From Paulownia fortunei (lineage: Eukaryota > Streptophyta > Magnoliopsida > Lamiales > Paulowniaceae): a stretch of 64,000 nucleotides of DNA. Positions 1 through 13,885 of this stretch are shown one piece after another; positions within the stretch are counted from its first letter, which is position 1; the number at the start of each line of letters is the position of its first letter. Under the pieces are notes generated by a model, which saw only the letters and a list, made by a program, of their open reading frames with translations, was not told the origin of the DNA and did not search any database. Where the stretch lies: positions 20,163,799-20,227,798 of the forward strand of contig CM033108.1 of NCBI GenBank assembly GCA_019321725.1, given 5' to 3'. Made by a program: the position numbers and the translations under genes.

Positions 1-2190
1 GGTTACTCTCTCTTGATGGGTGCGTAGGGCGCTGGCTTCTCTAGGTTGAGATGTGGTCAGCATTCTTAGCGTCACAACATGTGTTCTCACAAACGGCACC
101 AATTGATGCAAAATGCAATATTTGGGTTGGTTGAAGTCAATTCTTGGGAATCAACTCCTCTTCCAAGTGTAGTTTGTATGTTGGGTTCCTATTTACGACA
201 CAAAATAATTAAGGACCCCGGGGTTATCTCGAAAAAATTCTCCAACACTCAAATTAATATGTTATATAAAAATATTATAAGGAATTCATAATAACAAAGT
301 GAATGTGGATGAGACTATGTTTGTATGCGCGTGGGTGCATGCATCTCTTGGGCCATTAGGATTTATTGCCTAATTGGCAAGGCCATTGAATGCGGTCTTT
401 GTACTTATTGGCCTTCCCATTGAATGCGGTCTTTGGATTTTATATAATTATTTAGACTTGAATTAAGTGATGCCATCGGTTTATAAAATTAATATCAAGT
501 GTCTTAAAAAATATTTTATTTACTTAACATACATTTATATAAAATATTAAATATAATGTTAAATTAAAATAAAATATCCTAACTAATCTTTATAGGTTTT
601 GATGGGTTTAAACTTTAAAGCTGCCTCGTATAAAGGTCCTAAAGGTTCATGGGAATGAGTTGTGCAACGTTGGATACTATTTACTTATCAAATATCTTAT
701 AGACCCACTTAAATGCTACTCAAATTTACAGCATGAAATATCTCCAAATTCTCTCATTTATGAGAGAATAGCCAAGCATCTGCCATTGTCCTTTGTTACT
801 TAATTTAGCTTCAATTGCTTGTACTTTGAGGGCATAAACGTCATTTTAGTCAATGTTAATAGTGAAAAATATTGCTAGTGAGGAATGATTTCATTAAAAT
901 AATTTTCATCTATACAGATTATCAAAACACTTGAAAAAAATATTACTAGTGATGTGACTTTATTAAAAGTAATTTTAAGCCAACGCAAATTTATAGAATC
1001 TAAGTACGATGATAATTAATACTATGAAAAATTGTTAAATTGATATGCTTAGTCCCAATTTAGTTCTAAACTTCTTCGAAATGAGAAGACAGTATTTATA
1101 TTGTATTCTAGTTGAGAAGATCAAAATTAAAATCATGCTATATGAATTAAATCTGAATTAGTAGTGGTCCAAAAATCAAATGAGCCCGTATACACGATAT
1201 TTGAACATTAGACAATTAATTTGACTAAATTAATTTTAGAGAATAGATGAGGATAAATCAAACGATGAAGTAATATTTGTCATGATGAAAATGGACTAGA
1301 ACTTTAAAATATGTTTAATTCCAAGTATTTTCTTTTTTAAGTATGTTTTAAAATAAGATTTAATTTTTTAAAATATAATTTTTTTTTTTTTAAAATATCC
1401 TCTCAATTAAAATATTGATGTGAGCATTGTCAACTCTCAATTATAACTTTCGAGAGTAATATTATAAAAATATTTAAAACTTTAATTGTTCTACTTTTAT
1501 GTATAACTTTAAGTCCTAGTCAAATTCAATAATTAATTTTGGTGCGAAGCGAGTATTTCCAATTTTACATGGTTCGATAAGAACAACGTACAGTGTAGGG
1601 GAATCACTGGAATTGCTGGCGCAGCTGATCCGAGCCAATCCCAGAGGGTGCAGCAACTGCTGCGCTGTTGCAGTAATTTTGGGGCAGGAATCTCCACAAC
1701 ATGTCGCTATTTTATTGGTTCCTCTTTTTTCTTTGCCATTTTTAAGGTTTTTTTTACCTTGGTATTTAATGTTTTCTCATTGTCCTAAAAAAGAAATCCC
1801 TTGTCCTTTTTGCGAATATACTCTCTCTTTTTTATGCAGAAATTGATTTTTGAAAATGAAATTTACCTTCCAATACTTCTTCATTAAACTACAGTAGATA
1901 AACAAGACATCAAGAATAGAATATATATTCCCAACATAAAATTAAATATTCTTTCATTTTTCACATATTTTCCAAAATATTGTTCACAAAATACTCCAAA
2001 ACAATACCAATCATAGCATAGGATTTTTAATGTTATTATGAACTATATATAAGTTTAATAATATGAATCTTATATAAAATATAATATTTTTTTTTAGTGC
2101 ATTGGTTAAATATACATTGTTACATCATAATATTAATCACCAATTGAGTGAAAAATAACAATTAATAACTACCAACAATTAGCACAATAA

Positions 2191-2214
2191 ATATATATAT
2201 ATATATATATATAT
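2191..2214. repeat. (AT)n microsatellite
   Basis: An uninterrupted AT dinucleotide run in intergenic DNA. Confidence 0.9.
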
Positions 2215-2759
2215 TTGTAGGATTCAAGCCCATGACCTCAAAATTCTTTATATTATTCACACTACAAATTAGTCAGAGTTAATTATGCTAGACAATCCGA
2301 TGGAAATCTTATCCTAACAGTTAAAACTAAAGGCCCCAAAACTTTCTAAGATGAAGTCTTGAATTTAACTTTCAAGAGACATGTGTGCACTTGTCCCATT
2401 TATATAAGTTTGTTATTTCATTTTTTATTATAATTTATTAGTTATCAATAGTTGAATGTATTGAATTAATTATTGATTGATATATTAATATAATTATGTA
2501 ATTACAAATTCGTATAAGTGTTGGTGCTAATTTACTATATATTAGTTTCTTCTATTCTATTAGACATGTTTATGTAAATAAAGTGGTGTAGTATTTGCAC
2601 AATAAATTTGAAATTATGATATAATGAATGATAAGTATTTAATTGGTCACATAAACGGCTTTTGTCTAGATTTTATTCCTACATTTGCTAAATTTCTTGA
2701 CGATCATATGTAAACAAGGATACGACCGCAATCCTCAGTATTTAAACAAAATTTAGTTA

Positions 2760-2789
2760 AAAAACAAAAACAAAAACAAAAACAAAAAC
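2760..2789. repeat. (AAAAAC)n microsatellite
   Basis: About five copies of a hexamer made of five A and one C, in intergenic DNA. Confidence 0.85.
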
Positions 2790-3232
2790 CACAAATCGAG
2801 ATTCGAAACCAAAAGAGTTTTATAAAACCATCTTTTAAATGTAATTTTGCTTCCTTATAGAAATAGTGTCATTAATAGTTCATCAACGTTTTGCATTACA
2901 ATATGCTAAATATTATTCAATAGATAACAAACTTTTTTTTTTTCTGAAAATTACTTGAACGAGTGGAGTTATCTCAACTCAACCCTACAATTTCTTACCC
3001 TCAATTTAAAATGAACCATGGGATAAAAATCTGTGAAAGAAATTACTTGTTGTCAACATTAAATTAGGCCTTAATATACTATTATGAACCAACACATTCT
3101 TGAATTCTTTTGGGCTAAAATGTAACAAATAGTAATGTCATTGATACTTTTTAAAGAAAAATTCTTGGATAAATTATAAAAATTATTCTTGAAATTTAAC
3201 TTAATTATAAAAAATTTCAATTACCTTTCAAA

Positions 3233-3288
3233 ATTACAAATATTACTTGAGGTATTACAAATATTACTTGAAGTATTACAAATATCAC
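3233..3288. repeat. 21-bp tandem repeat, 2.7 copies
   Basis: Two 21-bp units (3233-3253 and 3254-3274) differ by one base, and a partial third copy follows. The short + strand ORF over this stretch shows it as a repeated LQILLEV peptide. That is a by-product of the repeat, not a gene. Confidence 0.8.
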
Positions 3289-5441
3289 ATTTGTTTGTCT
3301 TTGTTCTACAAATACTCTTCTCAGTAGAAGTAATTTGTAAAATAGAAACAAATATCAAATGGGTATTTTTAAATTTTAGACTTAAATAATTTATTTTGTA
3401 AATAATTCAAACTTCGAAGGTAGTTTTTGTAATTCACCCATATTCAAATTTCATATAGGTTATTTGCATCCATATTCTCTGACATTTTTTGCTTTTGATA
3501 TCCATCTAGTTTAAGGTTTGGATCTTTAGCAAAGATCTATCCTCTAATAATTTTTTGTCAAAAATTCTAATGAAATTTTATTTAAAGACAAGTACCTCTA
3601 GCCTAATATGTATAAGATTATTTCTTCATTTTAAAGAATTAATGGGAGTTAAGTGTTAAAACAAAATTTTGAAAAAATGAAAAACCAAAATTCAAACTTT
3701 GCAACTCTCTTCATTTGTATGTGAAATAATACTTGATAATGTGATATATAGTTTTGAAAAAAAGAAATGAGAGACTAACGTTTTAGTTTAAGGCAATCTT
3801 TAATAATATGAATAACATTGATTAACTCTTATATATGAGAACTATTTTAAAAAACTTAAAAAAATTCATTTGAATTTTTTGAAACAAACAAAAAGTGAAA
3901 TAAAGTTAAGTTTTAGCCTCTTCAATAACTAAAGAGAATGTATTAATTTTAACATGAAATTAACACACAATACCTAAAAACCTAGCTTTTGAAATGCAAA
4001 GATTTTAAGATCAAGTAAAATATTAAACTAAAGTTTAAAACATATTTAATAAAATGAAGATCATAGATTAACTTTTATATGTTTAAAATAATACTAATTT
4101 TGAAAATATTAAACGAGATCATCTTTAAAATGCATTATTTTTAAAAAGACGCGAGACTAAAATTTAATTATGAGCTTCAACAGTATAAAGAATATACATT
4201 TTAATTTATCTATGATAAAATAATGCATTTGAAATAACCCACTTTTGATTTTTCTTTTGAAAATTATACTGAAGTATTATCTTACTAAACAATGGTGTCT
4301 ATTACTAATCTTAGGTATCTAACTTCAATATGAAAATTATGCATTTGAAAAATTGGTAGTCATTTATAATTATAAAATAATTATAATCTTTTGTGTAGAA
4401 AAATTAACCTATACTCCTTATATCATTGAAGAAACTTTAAAATTTATATTTTGATCTTACTTTTCATTTTAAGTCATTGAAGAAACCTTAAATTTTAAAA
4501 AATTTGGCCTCCCTTGTTCATTTTCATCTAAATTGTATCTTAGTCTTTTGAATGTTGTCCCTTTTTTCTTCAAAAGCATAGGGTGCAGGGGTATTTTAGT
4601 CATTAAATAAAATTTAAATAGAATCTTTGACCAAATAAATAATAAAGGGGAGGTTATTGCTAAAGATCTAAATCTCAGCGGAGGTAAATGTAAAAAAACA
4701 AAACTTCAGGAGATATCGATACCAATAATTCAATTGCATACTTATAAAATATGAACAATTATATATATATATATATCAATAAATAAAACTATTTTGTAAA
4801 TAAACTAACATTCATACTGATGGGACTTTTAATACCTTAAATATGCTGAGTTGATATTAGTTTAATTGTGATGGATTCAAATTCAACTTTTGAATTTCTG
4901 ATTTAAAAGAGAACTTTCAGCATTTTTAGAAAGGAGATTTTTTTTTTTAATTTTTCTTTTAAATGCGTTAATTATTCAATATGATATGATATCGTTGAAT
5001 TAAATTTGAGATTCGGGACGCAATTGATTGTTAGAATTTAATTATAGAACTAAAATCACTAATTTCATTCGTATATCATTCATGAGTCAATATTTCTTAA
5101 AAAAAAAACATAAAATTATCTTGAATAGTCTCACAAGAATATTTATTATTTTATTTTTATCAAATTATACAATATAAATTCTATGATTTGTTCGACGCCA
5201 CCCAATTGGGAGTCGCCCAATTCGAATGGTAATCGCATGTCCTATGAGTTAATTTCTTTTCTTATTTTCTTTTTTGCCTTCCTCCAACATCAAGGGAAAA
5301 AAATTCACTAGAAAATGCCCCCATGTCATCAAACTTTTTGTTAATTCAAATCGAATTTTTGAATGTGTTACCTTACTCATGTCTTATTGCTTGCTTCACT
5401 TTCACATTTTTACACTTGTATTGCTTTGGTGAGTGTTTAAG

Positions 5442-5795
5442 TAAGGATGATAATGAGTCGGATCATGGTCGGATTTATCTAGACTTGAAACTTGACCTGC
5501 TAAGTTATTTAAGAATTCAGACTCGTCCCAAATCCAAATCCAGTGTGTAGATCCGTTAGACTCATTTTATAATTTAAAAATATTTAAAATTATATTTTTT
5601 TAATATAATACTATTAAAACTTTATAAAAAATCTATTTTTCTAAAAAAGATCATATAAATATGTATAATATATATATTAAAATATAAAAAAATTAAAATC
5701 AAATTTGAAAATAAAAACTTCAGAATCAAATCTAAACTCGTTTATATTGTTAAAAACCACCTCAAATTAGATGGGTCACCCTATTACCACCCCTA
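5442..5795. mobile_element. hAT-like MITE (354 bp) with 8-bp target-site duplication
   Basis: The element starts TAAGGATGATAATGAG and ends with the inverted counterpart of TAGGGGTGGTAATAGG. Eleven of 16 positions match and every mismatch is an A/G transition. It is flanked by tgtttaag (5434-5441) and tgtgtaag (5796-5803), an 8-bp duplication with one mismatch. Plant hAT elements typically have TAGGG/CAGGG-type termini and 8-bp duplications. There is no transposase, so it is non-autonomous. The ends were found by eye, and both ends have decayed. Confidence 0.55.
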
Positions 5796-5803
5796 TGTGT
5801 AAG

Positions 5804-7695
5804 ATAATGGTCATGTAACTTGTTTCTTTGAGGCTATATAAGTTATTATATGTTCCATTTGATTGCTTTTGAGATTCATGATTTTAGTAGCTCTATTGTT
5901 GAATATCCAAAAGTATTTTGCTATGAATAGGCAGTAGCTAAGAAAGTTCAGAACCAATTTATGAATATTTCCATAATTTATTTGTATACTATTTTCAGTA
6001 TTTTTCCTTACCAAAAATAAAAAATAAAAACAGAAAAATATAATTATGGTTTTAATATTAAAATTTTAAATAATTTTTATTTAAAAAAATAGATAACCGA
6101 AATACTAAAAAAATTTGATAATAACCAAACCGAACTAATTAATTCAATTTGATATTTGATATACCAAAATTTTACTTCAATTTAATTCAATAATAATTAA
6201 TGAACACCCTAACCATCATGATGGCTTGGGCTATGAACGGCAGTGTCTGTTAGGCCTTGTTTTGCTTGGTGGTATGTGATTGGGCATGATAGATGTGGGA
6301 TGGATAGCTTTGCAAAGATTGGATATCAATTCAACTCATTCAGGTGTTTGGTCGCACTCATTGGTATCCCATTGTATCAGCAGTGTTGTTGTTTGTTACA
6401 TTATTGCGTTTAATATTTCATTTTATTAATAGACGAAATTAATATCATTAATATACGCCTCGTATATTTGTAAAATAAAAGATAAGATAAATATTAAAAT
6501 TGTAAGAAAATAATCCAAAATTGGTTTGGTTGGGGTGTGATTGCATGTGCTGATAACATGCAAAATTTTCAAAGTAATTTTATGTTTGTAAGTCAATTTC
6601 AGAAAAACCCAAAAATATATTGGTATTTTGTTTCTAGACAAGACATGGATATCTCTAAGTACATATACTATCTATATTTTTACAACGTCAATGCATATAA
6701 ACTTGGGGTTTCCTTGTTCCATGGTTAGAACTTCTAGTACAAAGAATAGACAATCAGCAGATCCTGTTCGAAAGAGTGCCATGATCTCAGCTGTGTAATC
6801 AGTCAAGAATTCCATGATTTTGAGTAAGAAATAATGGAATGTTGAAAAAATGGAGTATTGTTGCCATGAATGAATGATTTTTTGAATATTTAATGACATT
6901 TAGCTTGATGGTTCATACCCACGCCTTTTCTAATTTTTTTCATGATTTTTGTCATTTTGTAGGATTTTTTTTTAAAATAAGGATATTTTCATCTCTTCAT
7001 ACATTTCTAATCATTTAGGGGGGGTATTCTAGACCATCCACACCATTTTTGCCATTTTTCCATTATTGTCTCCTATTTTTCCAAAATTTTCGTATCACTA
7101 AGGGTGTTTTCATTATTATGACCCTCCCTGGGTCATTTTGATATTCCATATGCATTTTCAATATTTCTCAATAGTTTTGACCATATTTCTGCATTTCTTT
7201 TTTAAAGTATTTACTAGGAAATTTTCATAATTTTTTAAAACTCATGGGCATAAAATACTATTTTAGTCCACTCGGAAGGCATTTTGGTCACTTTAGAACA
7301 TTTTTGCCCAACAAAAGTATTATAGACAAATACTCGTGCATAAGCATACACTTACTTTAGTCATCTTATACGCGCTTCTTCACACGTACGCATTGACATT
7401 TACTTAGTAATCCCCAAATTTTTGCTTCACCTGCATTGACATTCATTTGGATGGTTGCATTGTTGCAGTGTCATTAAATCTCACCAACATTTCTCTCATT
7501 GTGTACAATTTGCATGACTTGCTTGTTTACATCCCACGACTTTAAGAATCTTTCGACATTCTTAAGTTGTAGTGTACTCACTATCAAATACTACTCTATA
7601 CAAACATCTTCTTTCTTAAGCATGTATTCTTGTATTTTTCAAAAAGTAGACAAGGCTCACACACTACATATTTCCACATAACATGACTCTTATAC
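5804..7695. other. Intergenic, no gene recognised
   Basis: AT-rich spacer with several short overlapping ORFs on both strands, none resembling a known family. The stretch at 6240-6380 is richer in G but has no identifiable ends or coding potential. Confidence 0.5.
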
Positions 7696-8215
7696 TGTAA
7701 CACCCTAATTACTACACAACTATATACATAATATAATTTGACATGATATAATCTGTGTGCATGTATAAAATATTTTTTTTTTTTTTCCTGTAACATCATA
7801 ATAAATAATAAATTATTTTTTTCACTCACAAACTAATTTATATATACCTGTAGATGACTCATAACAAACACAATATTTACATACTCATGTACATAAAAGT
7901 TTTAAAAGTAACACACAGTATAAGTTCCAAAACCTAATACAATAGACTCCAAAATCAAATAAGTTAACAACCAACCCAACAGGTCGTCATTCATGTACAC
8001 TGATCCTCAGAACCTGTAGGAGCTCCAACCGCTCGCTCAGTAAGTCCATGGCTTTAAGTAATATCAAACTCATATTCAATGCATGAACTACGTGAGCTAA
8101 TGCTCAATAAATGAAAATCATGCATACTGAAGGGATAATCTAACGTAAATGTAATGCATTTTATGAGATCATAACAAGAATACGAACTCATGCATCAAAA
8201 TCATTTCATTCAAAA
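7696..8215 (-). mobile_element. LTR 3'-end fragment of the large Tekay/Del-type family
   Basis: The left edge reads TGTAACACCC. The sequence then follows the LTR found at 56.47-57.03 kb: a bipartite block around 7980-8040 and the 'acgtgagctaatgctca' block near 8090-8110. It is also the reverse complement of the + strand LTR around 24.15-24.63 kb. Similarity stops near 8215, so only the terminal ~520 bp of a ~3-kb LTR remain, in minus orientation. No internal domain is attached. Confidence 0.6.
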
Positions 8216-11200
8216 TTTCGCATTAATTGTCAAAATTATTATATACACAACATATTTCATTTTCTTATCAGTATACACATTTCTAACTTGTTTCTCATCT
8301 TATGTGGCTATAGTTGTGTGGGGTACTAAAGATGTCAATGTGCTTATAGATATTATTGCTATTTTTTTGTTCTTTGCAGTGGATAGATTCTTCCCCATGG
8401 CTGAAGTCTTTTTAAGAGATGATCGTCATGGACTCGGATCTGAAATGAGAATCAAATCTAACTTGGAGGATCTTTTGAAGTCTAGGCAGTATAATTACTG
8501 ATTGGGCCGTGTTTGGAAGAGAAGCTATTCATCATACGGAACAACAGGTATGGGTAAATCCAAATCCACGGCTTTTGTTCATGGTCGGAATATTCTTTAG
8601 CTGCAGTGGGGAAGGAGTGATGATATTTACCATGAACAGTAAATAAAATATTGATCGATATTTTCACATTAACTTTCCTTTATATGATTTTACTGCCATT
8701 AAAAGTTTGGCCAGTAGTCATTTAAGGTTAAAGGATCATAAATTATTTCCGAAAGTTTATTGTTTCTCAAAGAAGTTGCTCTGCAGCATTTTTATCCAGA
8801 CATTAATTGGTCGTGTATTAGCTTTTTGGATAAGCTGGATAAAAATTCCTTTTTTTAGGGACCTTCTAAGCCTGAGTTGAAGATACTCTTGGCCATAGCT
8901 AAAGCTAGTTAGTAGTCAGAGTCCGATTTTGAAGGGGGATCAAATGTCTTAGCTAGGCACGGCTAGCAAATCATGACTCAAGCCAAAAACAAGCAACCCA
9001 AAGGACAACCCTCTCCTCTCACGGCCGAGGCCGCAAACTCATCCGGAGTTGGAGATTTCAACTATCGAGGCCTCTAGTTAAGCCTTTAATTTGATAGCGA
9101 ATGAAATTTTCAATTTTTTCTCACACCTCAACTCAATACTCCCACATACGATGCCATTTGATGTGCTCCAAAATTCTACATAGATTAAAAACTCCAATCC
9201 AATAAACGGATGCTCAACCCTCTCCAACTCATATCCGTAAGCCAGCAAAACAAGGTTAAGGTTGTTGGGTTACCGAACAGAAACCTTAAATGCTTAAATC
9301 AGATTGATTGTATAGGGAATAATCGAATACGTTCAGATATCAAACTAATTGATGTAAAGATGATGTAAATAATCCATACCTCATGCTATGAAAGAGATGA
9401 TATATTTATGTAAGGAAAAGTAGGCAGATACCTTGTATGATAAGTTGTGCAAGGCAAATAACTCGTTAATTAAAGAGTCCGGTTATGACAAGATTTTCTT
9501 TGCTTATCCAATACTCAGTAGAATTTTTGTGTATTTCATTAATCATGAGCTGAGTTCATCAGTTTGGACCTAACCATATTAGCCACTTTAAGTCCATCTG
9601 AATTAATTTCAATCATTGTTTCAGTTAAGCGATAGTCTCATAGCTCAGCCGTACTATAGTAATCATTTTAGCAAGGCTAAAAGGCCAAAAAATATTAATC
9701 ATATGGGCCTAAGCCCATAATAAATTTAAGGTAAAACTTAATGATTATATTGTGAACCAAATCTATTAAGCTCAATTAATTAGGCTAAATTTATATCACA
9801 TCACTCCATAAATTTCATAATCTAATGCGAAGTTAACGCCAAGATGGAAAGATTTCAAGTGGATAAAAGTAAATGACAATAGTGAATAAAGTAGAAATGA
9901 TTCAATACTTAGATGAGAAGTATAAATTACCTCATTTGTACAAAGAAGAGTTCAAAAATGCTTCTACAATCTCAAGTGATAGAAATGATTGCAGGTTGCC
10001 TCATCTTTTGTAGTATACTGTTTTTTGTTGCTGACCTTTAAAATGTTAAATAAAAATATTAATCTTAAATAAAAACAGTACCTTGAAATATGGTCGCAAT
10101 TTATCAAAAATCAATTAAAGTTTGGAAAAATTAAGCTTATGATACCATTTGGCATTTTGACATACAAATTACTTCGGTTATTTAGAGGAAAGATTTTCTT
10201 ACACTTAAAATATTAAATATCATGTGTCTTTCACAATTTCAAAAGTTAATAGTCACATGAACTTAATTTTTTTCCGTGAATTTTAGTATATTTATAAATT
10301 AAAGTGCATGCCACGACATTCACACTAAGAAATTATTAAAATTTTTTATCTCTACTACTAGTTATTGTGCCTATTGAGCTTGTTATTTTATGCAACAACA
10401 AATAAAATTTATGAATATTTTTTTTTTTAAAAAGAGAAGTAAGAACTACTTCTGAGGGAAGAGATCTATATCCTATGTGTCGATTTAGTTATTTTATGCA
10501 ATAGCAAATAAATAATATATATATAATATTATTTCGTATAAGAACTACTAGATAGGAAGGCATTTATATCCTACCTTTCCGAAGATTTGGAAATCTTCAC
10601 AGTTGCAAAAATAAATATTGCACCATAAAAGCTAGAAATATTTTTTTACATATTTAAATTTTCCTAAATTAAGTATTACAATAATTTAATCCATAAAGCA
10701 ATAAGAAGTCATTTTGTTTTTTGAATTTTGAATTCAGATTTTAACTGGTGTTATCTTAATATATTTTGTACTCCTTCAGATGAGGTTCCTCGTAAAAATA
10801 AATTACTGGTAATATATGTTGTCAAAAGAATTTCAATGAGGATTTTATATCGTAATATATTTTGGACTTTCTTCAGATGCTTGTTTCGATAACCTTTTAA
10901 CTTTTTTCACTTCTAGTAAAATAGATAAACTTTTTTGGGAGAATAATGCAAGGAAGTATAAGAATTTGAGAAATTTTTGCATCACATGTAGTTGTTTTTC
11001 TTCTATCAATCATAATTTGTTTAATCCTTTTAGCCAAGTTCATAAAATTGGGCTTTTTCACTATCTTCTGAGAGGTACAACAATTGATTAAAAGTTGATT
11101 AGGATTAAGGGTCCATTAAAATGTATTCCATGAAAGGGGATTCGGCTTAAGGGTCTAATAAAATTTATTTCACGAAATCGGGCCCAACCTACACAGAGCT

Positions 11201-12279
11201 GAATATAATTATTGGTTTTTATTATAGCTTTGCAATTTTCACATCTTATTTTATATCCATTTATATATATACATATATATATATATATATAAACTCGTTT
11301 GATTAATAAGCTAATGAAAACTTTAGCAAGTTGTCACCATCTCCAAGCTCTGCAGAAGTTAGCTCGTCGATGCCGCCATATTACGTCCCAAAGTTATTTG
11401 GGCTTTACATATATTAGATAAAGTAACTACCTTATCTTCAGAATATAAATAAGTCTTCTATTTAGAAGATAAGTACATAAACTGCAAACTGCTGGACATT
11501 TTCATCTAATCTCAACCAATTAAGTGTGGTTGAATCAAAGTACATATAATTCTGAATGCAATGAGCAGAGTAGCCTAAGTTCATTAGTGTCCGAGTTAAT
11601 AATAATAATAATAATAATATATAATAATTTAATTGCTAATGAGCTTCCTTCAACCACACTGAATGGAACTTTACCTAGTTAATTAATTAAGTCTAGTTTA
11701 AATGATTTAATCAATTAAAATAATTCATCATGTGAATTAAAAATGCTTATTATCATAAATTAATACAATCAATTAATTATTTATTTTAATTTAGGCTACC
11801 CAATCCAAGTTTGTTAATTAATTAACTTAATTTAGTATTTGAATTATTTATGCCGTATTAATCAATTATATTAATAAAATATGATCCAACTATTTGATTA
11901 TTTTTAACAAGAAATAAATTTGTTTGACTTAACGTGGACCCTTACGTTTACCTATAAACTAGTAATGGACTCACAACTCTTATAATTTAATTAAATAATT
12001 AAATAATTAATTATTCTAATTAATTAATTTAATAACTAATCATCTTGAAATTAACTTATTAATTCCAAAAATCTCATCAATCATACGTAGCATCTAGTAG
12101 TACGACTTAAAGATCTAGATATAAGTGAAGAAGGCAAACATTTCAAATTATGAATACCACGTAAGTATGATCCTTTCGTCTTCTAATTTTCGATTAAGCT
12201 TAGGACAAGTTTAGGGCATAGATTATGAGTTAAAATTCTTTTAGCTCAATTCGGTGTACCCATTCCTAGTAAATTGGTT
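8216..12279. other. Intergenic; one unassigned ORF and LTR-like sequence
   Basis: A 103-codon + strand ORF (8190-8501) overlaps this stretch. Its second half looks exon-like after an acceptor-like ttctttgcag, but I recognise no domain and frames beyond it are full of stops. The interval 9120-9830 shares short blocks in the same order with 31.56-32.20 kb and may be an old LTR of the same family. Otherwise AT-rich spacer. Confidence 0.4.
10382..10576. repeat. Imperfect tandem duplication, ~106-bp period
   Basis: Copy one (10382-10482) and copy two (10488-10576) share gttattttatgcaa, a caaataaa block, taagaactact and atatcctac in the same order. They differ by small indels. Intergenic. Confidence 0.6.
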
Positions 12280-12699
12280 TGTTGATGTAAATTAGGGAGT
12301 TCATAAACTAGATATCACAATATATCAAAGCAACAACAAAACACAGACTAACAAAGCACAGTTATCAACCCAAAATAAAGTAATAAACTCTGAAAATTTT
12401 CAGCAAGAAACTCAAAGATTAGTACGTAAAAGCTTACTTGTATATCAAATAAGTTAGGAGGAATTACAAACAATGCTTTAACACTTTATCTTTTATAATG
12501 GCAACTTGTATTCTTTTCTTTACTACACTAATTTCAGTTGTTGTTTTTTCTATGTATATAGCTGCTCTGTTTCACCAGCTTGCACCAAAAAATGAACCAA
12601 CTCATTCTCAAAATAAGTCAAACAAAGAACATTACTTCATAATTAAGATTTTTATGGCAAAATGATAAAAATACCCAAATTGGGTTTAAATATTCAACA
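12280..12699 (-). mobile_element. Copia 3' LTR (420 bp)
   Basis: The ends are perfectly inverted, TGTTGA and TCAACA. Inside the element it is preceded on the minus strand by the purine-rich tract GGTTTAAGGGAGGA, the expected polypurine tract. These set both borders. Confidence 0.75.
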
Positions 12700-12894
12700 T
12701 CCTCCCTTAAACCCAATTTTTAGAAGTTCTTATCCCAAACATACTTTTCAATGTTTACAAAACTTCATATTTCAGTGGTTTTGTAAAAATGTTAGCTACT
12801 TGATTATATAACTTACAATATACGAGCTCTATCTATTTCTTGTTTACATGCTCTTGAGTAAAATAATAATGCGTGTCTATATGATTACTTCTTT

Positions 12895-13190
12895 CATGGA
12901 GTACTAGGATCTTTGGCTAATGCAATTGTCGATATATTATCAACAAAGATTTCTATTGGACCATCTTGAGGAAAACCCAAGGAATTCAACAAGTTTCTCA
13001 AACAAATAGCATGACAAACTGTAGAATTTGTTGCTACATACTCAGCTTCACATGTAGACGACATTACAATGGTTTGCTTCTTTGATGACCAAGTAAACTC
13101 TACATCCTTGACAGAAAAGAAAACAATAACATGTTGTGTTCTTTCTCTCATCCAAATCTCTTCCCCAATCACTATTTGAGTAGCCAACAA
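12895..13190 (-). pseudogene. Copia RNase H fragment
   Basis: The protein contains FTWSSKKQTIVMSSTCEAEY followed by the ..CLRNLLNSLGFPQDGPIEI.VDN.S.IALAKDP region. This is the C-terminal RNase H of plant Copia polyproteins, where SS.CEAEY holds a catalytic acidic residue. The N-terminal part is frameshifted, since the expected SDWGRD-like motif lies in another frame. Confidence 0.85.
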
Positions 13191-13365
13191 GTTTCATTTC
13201 TATTTCTGTTACTTTATAAATATCTCTTGAACTTCTAACCTTTTTTAGTCCTTCACTTGAACTAGAATCTAAAGAAGATGATGGAGATTGTGGTTCTTTT
13301 TGAGCCTATCTTATTTCATGTTCTTCATATACAAGTCCCGAATCCTATCTAGTTTTCTTTTTTTC

Positions 13366-13885
13366 CTAGTTCCACACTTTTTCTTCTTCAAAAATAACAT
13401 CTCTGGTCACGATAACTTTATCTGTAATAGGGTTGTATAGCTTGTAACCCATTATTCGATCACCATATCCGAGAGAAGTACATTTTTCACCATTGTCATC
13501 TAGCTTTGTTCTTCTAGCTTTAGGAATTTTGATATATGCAATACAACCAAAGACTCCCAAGTGAGCAATACTAGGCTTAAATAAACTTAAAGCGTCATTA
13601 GGTGCCTTGAACCGAACACTGTTAGTAGGACAACAATTCAATAAGTATACAACACATGCTAATGCTTCAGCCCAAAATCATTTTAGGCAACTATTTTTCC
13701 TTTAACATGCTTCGAGCCATGTCTAAACTTGTTTAATTCTTTCTTTCAGGGAGGTGTTACTTGATGAACAATTTCATGCTTTTTGCAATTATTCTCATGT
13801 AATTCAGAAGTATACTCACTACCTTGATTGAATCCAAAACTTTAATATTGAAACCACTTTATTTCTCCACAAAAATCTTAAATTC
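13366..13885 (-). pseudogene. Copia integrase fragment
   Basis: The 91-codon stretch 13366-13641 carries HLGVFGCIAYIKIPKARRTK, LGYGDR..GYKLYNP and VTRDVIFEEE, the typical integrase C-terminal region. Upstream pieces in shifted frames (13640-13885) resemble the core: an F.IFVEK stretch, a partial ERKN..LDMARSML block and a CPTNSVRFK block. Stops and small deletions interrupt the core. Confidence 0.8.

Larger units (their letters stand above)
1..5433. other. Gene-poor AT-rich intergenic stretch
   Basis: No reading frame here resembles a known protein; the longest ones are short and of low complexity. The content is AT-rich spacer with poly-A/T runs and simple repeats. A less AT-rich patch near 1.6-1.7 kb has no recognisable coding content. 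Confidence 0.6.

Noticed and set aside
8190..8501. 103-codon ORF with a hydrophobic N-terminus
   Set aside because: The first half is low-complexity AT-rich sequence entering from an LTR fragment, no domain is recognisable, and flanking frames are closed. Kept only as unassigned.
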